DNA of 5,292 nucleotides from Fibrobacter sp. UBA4309 (GCF_002395745.1 NZ_DGUN01000064.1:1-5292), one strand, 5' to 3'; counted from the first letter of the stretch, positions 1-5,292 are shown. The notes: generated by a model not told the origin, from the sequence alone. A program made the numbers and translations.

Positions 1-172
1 CCGCAAGGAATACTGGCACAAGGGCAACACGAGCGGCAACGTGATGACCGTCGTGGAATGGGCCGCCGACTGCGACTCTGACGCACTGCTCTTCAAGGTC
101 CGCATGCAGGGGCCGCAGGTCGCTTGTCATACGGGAGCAAGAAGCTGCTTCTTCAAAACCTGTGAGAAATAA
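1..172 (+). CDS. hisI: Phosphoribosyl-AMP cyclohydrolase, C-terminal part
   Basis: Partial gene, cut by the left edge; 56 C-terminal residues are visible, read from base 2 to the TAA at 170-172. HisI opens the purine ring of phosphoribosyl-AMP in the third step of histidine biosynthesis, in the cytoplasm. The visible part carries the family signatures: an RKEYWHKGNTSG segment (usual form S-R-x-x-L-W-x-K-G-x-T-S-G), the metal-binding DCDSD stretch (visible residues 23-27), and the zinc-site segment ACHTGARSCFF (41-51). These Asp and Cys residues bind Mg and Zn in characterised HisI proteins. The protein stops right after this segment, so it is the monofunctional form, not a HisI-HisE fusion. 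It lies 68 bases from the next gene, with a hairpin between, so it probably ends a separate transcription unit. Identification is firm; start and N-terminal half are outside the window. Confidence 0.94.
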   Translation, partial: RKEYWHKGNTSGNVMTVVEWAADCDSDALLFKVRMQGPQVACHTGARSCFFKTCEK

Positions 173-192
173 ATAGAGTCTATGATTACGTC

Positions 193-214
193 ATGGCGGA
201 CCACGATCCGCCAT
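193..214 (+). terminator. Perfect 8-bp hairpin between hisI and the phosphatase gene
   Basis: Bases 193-200 (ATGGCGGA) and 207-214 (TCCGCCAT) are exact reverse complements separated by the 6-base loop CCACGA. It sits 20 bases after the hisI stop and 26 bases before the next start, where a terminator or mRNA-stabilising stem is expected. No run of T follows the stem (next bases are CTGGAATA), so it is not a canonical intrinsic terminator. It may be a weak or bidirectional terminator, or a stem affecting the leader of the downstream gene. The structure is seen; the role is inferred. Confidence 0.45.
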
Positions 215-240
215 CTGGAATACAATCGAGATAAGGAAAC

Positions 241-1548
241 ATGAAAAAAGCATTTGTTTTTCTGCTCGCAATTGCCGCGACTTGCTTCGCCCAGGACTTC
301 CGCCAGATGGGCAGCAACTACTACGCCTACCCCACTCCTAGCGCCAAGTACACCAAGGTCCCCGCGGGCTACAAGCCGTTCTACCTGAGCCACTACGGCA
401 GGCACGGTAGCCGCTTCCACCAGCCCGCCGACCACTACCACATGCTTTTCAATACGCTCGCCAAGGCCGACTCCCTGGGCAAGCTCACCGACACGGGCAA
501 GATTCTGCTCGCCCACGCCAAGTTCCTGGAAGAATACGCCGCACCGCGCGCGGGCGACCTCACGCAACTGGGTGTCGCACAGCTCCAGGGAATCGCGATT
601 CGCATGGTCAAGAACTTCCCGGAAATATTCAAGAACGACGCCTTCGTCGAAGCCTACGCGAGCACGTCGACCCGCTGCGTGGTGAGCATGGCCGCGTTTC
701 TCGAAGAACTGCGCGCCCAAAGGCCCAAGATTGACATCCACCAGGAATCGGGCAAATACCTGATGGCATTCATCAGCCCGCTCGACTTCGGCAAGATCAT
801 CGGCGAATCGAATACGCCCGCATGGCAAAAGGAAAACGAGAAACTCTACAGCCACGTGGACCCCTCGCGCATGATGAATTCGATTTTCAACGACCCCGCT
901 TACGTGAAGAAGAACATCGACGCGGGTGACCTTTACAGCAAGATTTACGAAATCGGCAACAGCCTGCAAGGGAGCCCCGAAATCGCGTTCAGCTTTGACG
1001 AACTCTGGACACCCGAAGAGCTCGCCGCACGCTGGCACGCGCAGAACGCCTGGTGGTACAGCGTGTTGGGCAACAACCCCTTCGCGAAAAAGCAAGGGCT
1101 TGAAAACGCGAGGCCGCTCCTGAAGAACTTCCTGGATGTTGCAGACAAGGTAATCGCCGCGGACACCGTAAAACCTTCAAAGAACGCCCCGAAAAAGACG
1201 GCCGCCACGCTCCGCTTCGGGCACGATACGGTGATTTTCCCGTTTGCCGTACTGCTGCAATTGGAGAACGGCTCGATGAATACCGGCATCGAGACCGCCG
1301 ACATGGAGAACCTGCACAAGGTCTGGCGCGACTACGAAATCAGCCCGATGGCCGCAAACGTGCAGTTCGTATTCTACAAGTCAAGCAAGAAGGGCGCCCC
1401 GATTTTGGTGAAGGTGATGCTAAACGAAATCGAGCAGAAACTGCCCGTGACATGCGATGCCGCGACCGTCAAAAACTGCCCCGCCGCCCCGTATTACCGC
1501 TGGGAAGACGTCAAGGAATTTTACGGCAAGATTGCAGCGGAGAAATAA
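241..1548 (+). CDS. Secreted histidine acid phosphatase (branch 2, MINPP/phytase-like)
   Basis: A 435-residue exported phosphomonoesterase of the histidine phosphatase superfamily. Residues 1-17 form a signal peptide (MKK, hydrophobic stretch, cleavage likely after C-F-A at 17). The catalytic motif HYGRHGSRF follows (RHGSR at 54-58, His55 the expected phosphoryl acceptor), and the C-terminal partner LRFGHDT (His328-Asp329) supplies the expected proton donor. This N-terminal HxxRHGSR plus distal HD layout is that of branch 2 acid phosphatases, which include phytases, glucose-1-phosphatase and inositol polyphosphate phosphatases (MINPP). MINPP enzymes usually have HAE in place of HD, so the substrate (phytate, sugar phosphate or other ester) is not settled. 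Site of action is the periplasm or outside. The ATG at 241 is chosen because an AAGGA site (233-237) lies 3 bases upstream and the signal peptide starts here. It is followed 22 bases later by the lipoprotein gene. Family is secure, substrate unknown. Confidence 0.9.
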   Translation: MKKAFVFLLAIAATCFAQDFRQMGSNYYAYPTPSAKYTKVPAGYKPFYLSHYGRHGSRFHQPADHYHMLFNTLAKADSLGKLTDTGKILLAHAKFLEEYAAPRAGDLTQLGVAQLQGIAIRMVKNFPEIFKNDAFVEAYASTSTRCVVSMAAFLEELRAQRPKIDIHQESGKYLMAFISPLDFGKIIGESNTPAWQKENEKLYSHVDPSRMMNSIFNDPAYVKKNIDAGDLYSKIYEIGNSLQGSPEIAFSFDELWTPEELAARWHAQNAWWYSVLGNNPFAKKQGLENARPLLKNFLDVADKVIAADTVKPSKNAPKKTAATLRFGHDTVIFPFAVLLQLENGSMNTGIETADMENLHKVWRDYEISPMAANVQFVFYKSSKKGAPILVKVMLNEIEQKLPVTCDAATVKNCPAAPYYRWEDVKEFYGKIAAEK

Positions 1549-1560
1549 CCCGAAACACCC

Positions 1561-1565
1561 AGGAG
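1561..1565 (+). promoter_or_regulatory. Ribosome binding site fixing the lipoprotein start
   Basis: AGGAG at 1561-1565, 5 bases before the ATG at 1571. It selects 1571 over an in-frame ATG at 1457 that lies inside the phosphatase gene. Starting at 1571 also places a lipoprotein signal peptide exactly at the N terminus. Confidence 0.85.
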
Positions 1566-1570
1566 TTCTT

Positions 1571-2629
1571 ATGAAAAAAATCTATATTCTCGCTTTTGCC
1601 TCTATTTTTTTTGCCGCCTGCAGTGACGACGATTCTGTTTCAACTTTTGAAAAACAGGAAGAAAAACAGGGAGAGGAATCATCCATCCCTCAAGAATCAG
1701 ACCAATCGGGTTGGACTACTGTCGAAAAAACTGACCGTTTTTCTTTCTTTGATGAAGAACATCTCAGGTACTATTTCCTCGAAGAGGAATGCGATTACGA
1801 TTCCGCCACAAATTCGTTCAAGTGGGTAACGGAAGACTACACGGGCACTTTTAACAGGTACGACGTGTCGCCAACTACATTCCAATCCGAATATGGCGGA
1901 GACACGCTTAAATATATGATAGACCGTTCCTTCGGATTCAAGATGTCTAATGACACTCTATACGAATGCGATTACATCGGGGACGAATGCGACGATCCCA
2001 ACGCTGCTTATGTTTATGTAGGCAAATCGAATTCCATTTTTTCCACATGGGAACTTGTCGGCAGAATCAGAAACGGAACATTCGTGTCAAACCCGTCCAA
2101 TCTTAAACAAACTCTTATACTTGAACCAACCCAGAGAACCATAAAATCAAGTTTCAAAGATATCTATAAGCTTTATGGTCCCGGCGAATACTGCTACCAA
2201 ATTTACCAGATATTTGACGACGAACCGAAAGAAGAATTATGCCGCAACTACTTCAGCGAAAATCAGGAAATCTCTTCGGACACTGCATTTATAGCTAGTG
2301 GTTTATGGTTCTTGCAGAAAGATTCCAACACTGTAAATATTTCTGTAGACGGAAAGGTTATCGAAATCAGCACAAATCTTTCCATGGGGATGCAACCCAC
2401 GCAATACACAAACTCCGTAATAAAAGTATCCTACCAAGGAACGACCTGCACCAATTGGAACAAGAACCTTGAAGTCACCCAAGAGTATTGCGAAGCTACC
2501 GAGCACGACATGGATTTCCTCAAAAATGATTACAGCAACATCCACCATGCTTTTGTCGATCAACTCCTAAGCTACAGCGACAACGATGACGAATTCGAAG
2601 AATGTATCAAGCAATTTAACCTGAAATAA
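1571..2629 (+). CDS. Acidic lipoprotein of unknown function
   Basis: 352 residues; I do not recognise the family. Residues 1-16 are a lipoprotein signal peptide (MKKIYILAFASIFFAA) and Cys17 is the lipidation site; Phe at -3 is unusual but the A-A-C core fits. SDDD follows directly after the cysteine, resembling the acidic surface-export signal described for Bacteroidota lipoproteins, so it may face outward. Residues 18 to about 50 form a polar Glu/Gln/Ser-rich tether. The rest is rich in aromatic and acidic residues and probably mostly beta, with no membrane segment. Eight cysteines besides Cys17 (74, 133, 140, 208, 224, 293, 307, 345) could form four disulfides, fitting an extracytoplasmic protein. 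The gene is much more AT-rich than its neighbours (26 of 60 bases G+C in 1921-1980, against 41 of 60 in 541-600 of the phosphatase) and uses the rare ATA codon at least six times. It stops 4 bases before tilS. Confidence 0.85.
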   Translation: MKKIYILAFASIFFAACSDDDSVSTFEKQEEKQGEESSIPQESDQSGWTTVEKTDRFSFFDEEHLRYYFLEEECDYDSATNSFKWVTEDYTGTFNRYDVSPTTFQSEYGGDTLKYMIDRSFGFKMSNDTLYECDYIGDECDDPNAAYVYVGKSNSIFSTWELVGRIRNGTFVSNPSNLKQTLILEPTQRTIKSSFKDIYKLYGPGEYCYQIYQIFDDEPKEELCRNYFSENQEISSDTAFIASGLWFLQKDSNTVNISVDGKVIEISTNLSMGMQPTQYTNSVIKVSYQGTTCTNWNKNLEVTQEYCEATEHDMDFLKNDYSNIHHAFVDQLLSYSDNDDEFEECIKQFNLK

Positions 2630-2633
2630 AAAA

Positions 2634-3944
2634 TTGAGTCTTGATTTAGCGCAAAATATCCGCCGTCATGGTTTCAAGCGCCTGCTGCTTGCAGTTTCGG
2701 GCGGTCTGGATTCCATTTGCCTCGCGCATTATTTCATCGCCAACCGCGAAGCGCTCGGTATCGAATGGCTTGGCATCGCGCATGTGCATCACGGACTCCG
2801 CGAAGGGACTGCCGACCGCGACGCGAAATTCGTCGAGGAATTCGCCCTCCAATACAACGTCCCCTTTTTTCTGAAACATCTCGACGGAGATGCTCTCAAG
2901 GAAACCGAAGGCTCGCTAGAAGAAAATGCGCGAGACGCGAGGTACAAGGCACTGGTTGAGATTGCTCTGGATCCTTCGGCTTCGCCTCAGGATGACGCAC
3001 CCCGCATCTCATACCCAACATCATCAATTATCAATCATCCATCATCAATTATCGTAACCGCGCACCATGCCGGCGACCAGGCCGAAACGATGTACATGAG
3101 GCTCCGCCGCGGCACGACGCTTGCCGGACTCAGGGGGATTCAAGAAATTCGCATTTTAGGCAATAGCCAAGGCGTTGCGGGGGTGGCGCCTGAAGCCCCG
3201 CTAGAGGGGGTGATGGAAGACCGCGCAACGGGCTGCAATCAGGGGGATACCTCCCCCACCCCCCACATCATCAATCATCAATCATCAACTATCAATCATC
3301 CATCATCCATCATCCATCACTTTCCACACCTCATCTGCCGTCCGTTCATAAACATCACACGCAAGGACCTTCTCGCCTACGCCCAGGAACACGGCCTGGA
3401 ATGGTGCGAAGACGAAAGCAATGCCGACGTCACGTTCGCACGCAACAGGATTAGGCACGAACTGCTCCCCCATCTGGAAAAAACGTGTCCGGGAGCATCG
3501 GAACAGCTTTGCCGCGTGGCATCCCTCGCCGACAGGGTTTATACGAAAGCGATGGAAAAGTGCGGGGCTCTTTTCGAAGAAGCGCTGGTAAAAGAGAATC
3601 CCGGACTCGCGTCATCCTCCGAAGGAGAATCCATCCGCTGTGTTCCGGGGATGACAAAGTACATTTCATTGAACAAGAAGGCGCTTCGCAATGTACTCCT
3701 GGCCCACGCCGACACGGACCTCTCCGAGATGTTCCGGCTCTGGCTCGACTTCCTGGGATTCCGCTTCCCGATCGGGTTCTTTTATGACCAAGACGAGCCA
3801 GCACATGTGAAAATTCCGCACCGGGCGGCATACCGCAGGCGTTCCATCGCCAAAATCGGTCAAACCATCCAAATTTGCGAGTTTTGCACCCCCGAGGAAG
3901 CACAGAAATTTGTATCTTGCGAAGGTACAGAAAAAGGAAACTAA
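2634..3944 (+). CDS. tilS: tRNA(Ile)-lysidine synthase with in-frame insertions
   Basis: 436 residues, cytoplasmic. TilS uses ATP and lysine to convert C34 of tRNA-Ile(CAU) to lysidine, so that it reads AUA and is charged with isoleucine. Motifs in order: PP-loop SGGLDS (22-27), HVHHGLR, NARDARY, TAHHAGDQAET (142-152), R-P-F (236-238), EDESN (259-263) and RNRIRH (270-275), then a C-terminal RNA-binding part. Between motifs lie extra segments at about 113-139 and 172-229 made of repeat DNA, and a smaller palindromic one near 327-341. Without them the length would be near 330, like the short TilS type. The usual HxDDQ motif reads HAGDQ here. The start must be TTG at 2634: an in-frame stop lies at 2622-2624, no ATG or GTG precedes the PP-loop, and no clear ribosome site is seen. 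The 4-base gap suggests coupling to the lipoprotein gene. The stop overlaps the ftsH start by one base. Confidence 0.95.
   Translation: MSLDLAQNIRRHGFKRLLLAVSGGLDSICLAHYFIANREALGIEWLGIAHVHHGLREGTADRDAKFVEEFALQYNVPFFLKHLDGDALKETEGSLEENARDARYKALVEIALDPSASPQDDAPRISYPTSSIINHPSSIIVTAHHAGDQAETMYMRLRRGTTLAGLRGIQEIRILGNSQGVAGVAPEAPLEGVMEDRATGCNQGDTSPTPHIINHQSSTINHPSSIIHHFPHLICRPFINITRKDLLAYAQEHGLEWCEDESNADVTFARNRIRHELLPHLEKTCPGASEQLCRVASLADRVYTKAMEKCGALFEEALVKENPGLASSSEGESIRCVPGMTKYISLNKKALRNVLLAHADTDLSEMFRLWLDFLGFRFPIGFFYDQDEPAHVKIPHRAAYRRRSIAKIGQTIQICEFCTPEEAQKFVSCEGTEKGN
2971..2993. repeat. REP-like palindrome inside tilS (insertion 1)
   Basis: ATCCT (2971-2975) pairs with AGGAT (2989-2993), and inside it GGC-TTC-GCC (2978-2986) forms a second short stem, with a TC/TC internal mismatch between. 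The surrounding sequence (CCTTCGGCTTCGCCTCAGG core, then ATGAC) resembles the short dispersed palindromes ending in GGATGAC that I recall from many bacterial genomes, usually between genes. Here it codes for D-P-S-A-S-P-Q-D-D of TilS. The palindrome is seen; membership of a dispersed family is inference. Confidence 0.6.
3021..3053. repeat. Heptanucleotide tandem array 1 inside tilS
   Basis: About 4.7 copies of a 7-base unit: TCATCAA, TTATCAA, TCATCCA, TCATCAA, then partial TTATC. It encodes S-S-I-I-N-H-P-S-S-I-I, immediately before the conserved V-T-A-H-H motif. It follows the palindrome at 2971-2993 with a 27-base C-rich spacer. Not part of any normal TilS sequence I know. Confidence 0.85.
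3173..3263. repeat. GC-rich block of nested inverted repeats inside tilS (insertion 2)
   Basis: Several inverted repeats are packed here. CGTTGCG (3173-3179) pairs with CGCAACG (3224-3230); between them CCCC (3196-3199) and GGGG (3206-3209) flank a CTAG centre. GGGGGA (3242-3247) and TCCCCC (3252-3257) form a 4-base-loop hairpin. GGGGGTGG (3179-3186) can alternatively pair with CCACCCCC (3256-3263), closing the whole block. It is translated in frame, with no stop, into a Gly/Pro/Ala-rich segment with no match to TilS. Confidence 0.75.
3268..3316. repeat. Heptanucleotide tandem array 2 inside tilS
   Basis: Seven consecutive 7-base units: TCATCAA three times, CTATCAA, then TCATCCA three times, with a decayed eighth unit beginning at 3317. 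It shares an 11-base lead-in (ACATCATCAAT, at 3018-3028 and 3265-3275) and a 17-base stretch beginning ATCAATCATCC (3030 and 3291) with array 1. Both arrays are read in the same codon phase, giving I-N-H-P-S-S-I-I in each. Confidence 0.88.
3611..3655. repeat. Inverted-repeat segment near the tilS C-terminal part
   Basis: GTCATCC (3611-3617) is the exact reverse complement of GGATGAC (3649-3655). Just inside the left arm CTCC-GAA-GGAG (3617-3627) makes a small hairpin. The GGATGAC end is the same as at 2990-2996 in insertion 1, suggesting related elements. It encodes about residues 327-341 (S-S-S-E-G-E-S...), which look like linker rather than conserved TilS fold. Weaker case than the two longer insertions. 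Confidence 0.5.
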
Positions 3945-3946
3945 TG
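3934..3946 (+). promoter_or_regulatory. ftsH ribosome site and tilS/ftsH TAATG overlap
   Basis: AAGGAA at 3934-3939 lies inside the last tilS codons, 4 bases before the ftsH ATG at 3944-3946. The tilS TAA (3942-3944) shares its last A with that ATG. This arrangement favours translational coupling of ftsH to tilS and fixes the ftsH start. Confidence 0.85.
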
Positions 3947-5292
3947 AGCCAACCGAAAAAGCCCGCACCCCCGTTCAAGAACAGGAATTTCATCATCGTC
4001 CTCATCATGCTCGTCATGTTGTTCGTGATGTTCCCCCTGACCGGGAAAAACGGTGAACAGGACATGACCCGCACGGAATTTCTCGCCATGATGGGCGATT
4101 CCACCAAGGTCATCACAGAACTTACACTGCAGAAGACCCCCGACGGCATCATCATCGAGGGGGCCTACAAGATGAGCGACCAGGAAATCGCCGAAGCGGA
4201 AAAGAACCGCAGCGCGATCGCCAGGTTTACGCGTAACGAGAGCGAATCCAAGAACACCCGCCACTTCACGAGCCACATGCTCGACATCAGTAACGAGCAA
4301 ATTACCGCCTGGGAAGTCTTCAAGGGTGTCAAGGTCAAGGTCATCCACGAATCGACTACGTGGATTGACACTATCATGGCGTTCCTCCCGGTTATCATCC
4401 TAATCGTTTTCTTCTGGATTATGACGAGCCGCCAGATGGGCGGTGGCGGAAAAAGCCCGTTCAGTTTCGGCAAGAGCCAGGCCAAGATTCTCAACGACCC
4501 CAAGAAAAAGACAACGTTCAATGACGTGGCCGGCTGCGACGAAGCGAAACAGGATTTGCAAGAGCTCGTCGAATTCCTCAAGAATCCCAAGAAATATGAC
4601 GAACTCGGCGGGCGCATTCCGAAGGGAGCATTGCTTGTCGGGCCTCCGGGTACCGGAAAGACCTTACTTGCACGTGCAGTCGCAGGCGAAGCGGGAGTCC
4701 CGTTCTTCAGCATGTCGGGTTCCGACTTTGTCGAGATGTTCGTGGGCGTTGGCGCAAGCCGCGTGCGCGACCTCTTCGAGACAGGCAAGAAAAATGCACC
4801 GTGCATCTTGTTCATCGACGAAATCGACGCCGTGGGCCGCCAGCGTGGCGCAGGCCTCGGTGGCGGGCACGATGAACGCGAACAGACCTTGAACCAGCTC
4901 CTCGTAGAAATGGACGGCTTCGCAGCAAACGAGGGCGTCATCCTGATTGCGGCAACAAACCGTCCCGATGTGCTCGACAAGGCTCTACTCCGCCCGGGCC
5001 GATTCGACCGCCAGATTGTTGTCGGCCTCCCCGACCTGAAGGGCCGCGAAGAGATTTTGAAGGTTCACCTGAAGAAGAGAAAGGTCCCGCTCGACAAGGA
5101 CGTGAGCATTTCTGCCATCGCCAAGGGGACGCCCGGTCTCGCCGGCGCCGATCTCGAGAACCTCGTAAACGAGGCGGCCCTCCTTGCGGCCCGCTTCAAC
5201 AACAAGAAAGTGACGATGCTCGACTTCGAAGAAGCCCGCGACAAGCTCAGCATGGGCGCCGAACGCCGCACGCTCCTGATGACCGACGAAGA
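3944..5292 (+). CDS. ftsH: ATP-dependent zinc metalloprotease FtsH, N-terminal part
   Basis: The first 449 codons are present; the gene runs off the right edge. FtsH is a membrane-anchored hexameric AAA+ protease that extracts and degrades unneeded or damaged membrane and cytosolic proteins. Visible order: short cytoplasmic tail, first membrane helix (about 15-32), an extracytoplasmic domain of about 110 residues, second membrane helix (about 144-160), a Gly-rich linker (M-G-G-G-G), then the AAA+ module. That module shows Walker A GPPGTGKT (233-240, Lys239), the substrate pore loop M-F-V-G (265-268), Walker B FIDE (290-293), the ATNRPD segment (337-342) and the arginine fingers in RPGRFDR (Arg350, Arg353), followed by the helical subdomain with AGADLENLVNEAA. 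The window ends at MTDEE, just short of where the zinc-binding HEAGH motif should come, so the protease half cannot be checked. All ATPase residues look intact. It overlaps tilS by one base, a common pairing. Confidence 0.97.
   Translation, partial: MSQPKKPAPPFKNRNFIIVLIMLVMLFVMFPLTGKNGEQDMTRTEFLAMMGDSTKVITELTLQKTPDGIIIEGAYKMSDQEIAEAEKNRSAIARFTRNESESKNTRHFTSHMLDISNEQITAWEVFKGVKVKVIHESTTWIDTIMAFLPVIILIVFFWIMTSRQMGGGGKSPFSFGKSQAKILNDPKKKTTFNDVAGCDEAKQDLQELVEFLKNPKKYDELGGRIPKGALLVGPPGTGKTLLARAVAGEAGVPFFSMSGSDFVEMFVGVGASRVRDLFETGKKNAPCILFIDEIDAVGRQRGAGLGGGHDEREQTLNQLLVEMDGFAANEGVILIAATNRPDVLDKALLRPGRFDRQIVVGLPDLKGREEILKVHLKKRKVPLDKDVSISAIAKGTPGLAGADLENLVNEAALLAARFNNKKVTMLDFEEARDKLSMGAERRTLLMTDE

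Noticed and set aside
221..226. TACAAT as a -10 promoter element for the phosphatase
   Set aside because: Transcription would begin within the ribosome site, leaving about 8 bases of leader, and no matching -35 element lies at the proper distance.
274..288. Lipobox in the phosphatase signal peptide (A-A-T-C)
   Set aside because: Thr just before Cys is a poor lipobox, whereas C-F-A followed by Gln fits ordinary signal peptidase I cleavage.
127..1095. Long open frame of 322 codons on the minus strand, antisense to the phosphatase
   Set aside because: It is the shadow of GC-rich codon bias in the phosphatase gene. It has no recognisable domain and crosses the intergenic hairpin and the hisI end, while the plus-strand frame carries clear catalytic motifs.
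1457..1570. Longer version of the lipoprotein starting at the ATG at 1457
   Set aside because: It would overlap the phosphatase by 92 bases and bury the lipoprotein signal peptide; the AGGAG site and signal peptide both point to 1571.
3242..3264. Intrinsic terminator formed by the GGGGGA/TCCCCC hairpin
   Set aside because: It is followed by C and CA-rich sequence with no T run, and it is inside the tilS coding frame.
3021..3316. CRISPR array
   Set aside because: The units are 7 bases, directly adjacent with no spacers, and lie inside a coding frame; there are no cas genes.
2634..3944. tilS as a pseudogene broken by repeats
   Set aside because: The frame stays open through all inserted segments and every conserved motif before, between and after them is present, so a working enzyme is more likely.
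3451..4155. Minus-strand open frame of 234 codons across tilS and ftsH
   Set aside because: It spans the junction of two confidently identified plus-strand genes, and its translation is Arg/Ser/Cys-rich shadow sequence with no domain.
4165..4980. Minus-strand open frame of 271 codons antisense to ftsH
   Set aside because: Fully opposite the conserved AAA+ region of ftsH; the Ser/Pro/Arg-rich translation is typical of antisense shadow.

Overview
The window reads as an ordinary bacterial chromosome segment with five genes, all on the + strand and tightly packed. The layout is: end of hisI (to 172), a 68-base gap holding a hairpin, a secreted histidine acid phosphatase (241-1548), a lipoprotein of unknown function (1571-2629), tilS (2634-3944) and the first 449 codons of ftsH (3944 to the window edge). 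Gaps after the phosphatase are 22 and 4 bases, then a one-base overlap, so phosphatase-lipoprotein-tilS-ftsH is probably one transcription unit. There is no gene-free stretch over 300 bases and no tRNA, rRNA, CRISPR array or insertion sequence.

The organism is probably a Fibrobacter or close relative (Fibrobacterota/Bacteroidota side). The clues are the lipoprotein start with an acidic SDDD tail right after the lipobox cysteine, the Bacteroidota-like branch of histidine phosphatase, GC-rich core genes with an AT-rich accessory gene between them, and the tilS-ftsH pair. This is inference; no taxonomic marker is present.

The genes fall into three functional themes. HisI belongs to histidine biosynthesis and is probably the tail of an upstream unit. 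The phosphatase and the lipoprotein are exported cell-envelope proteins, the first likely releasing phosphate from organic phosphate esters. TilS (lysidine synthase for the AUA-reading tRNA-Ile) and FtsH (membrane AAA+ protease) are core genes that neighbour each other in many bacteria.

The most unusual part is inside tilS. The core enzyme motifs are intact, but the frame is interrupted by two long insertions (about residues 113-139 and 172-229), each made of a GC-rich palindromic block followed by an array of a 7-base tandem repeat (TCATCAA/TCATCCA type). A third palindromic segment lies at 3611-3655. All are read through in frame. This looks like a composite repeat element that tolerates, or exploits, insertion into protein-coding genes, comparable in idea to the Rickettsia palindromic elements.
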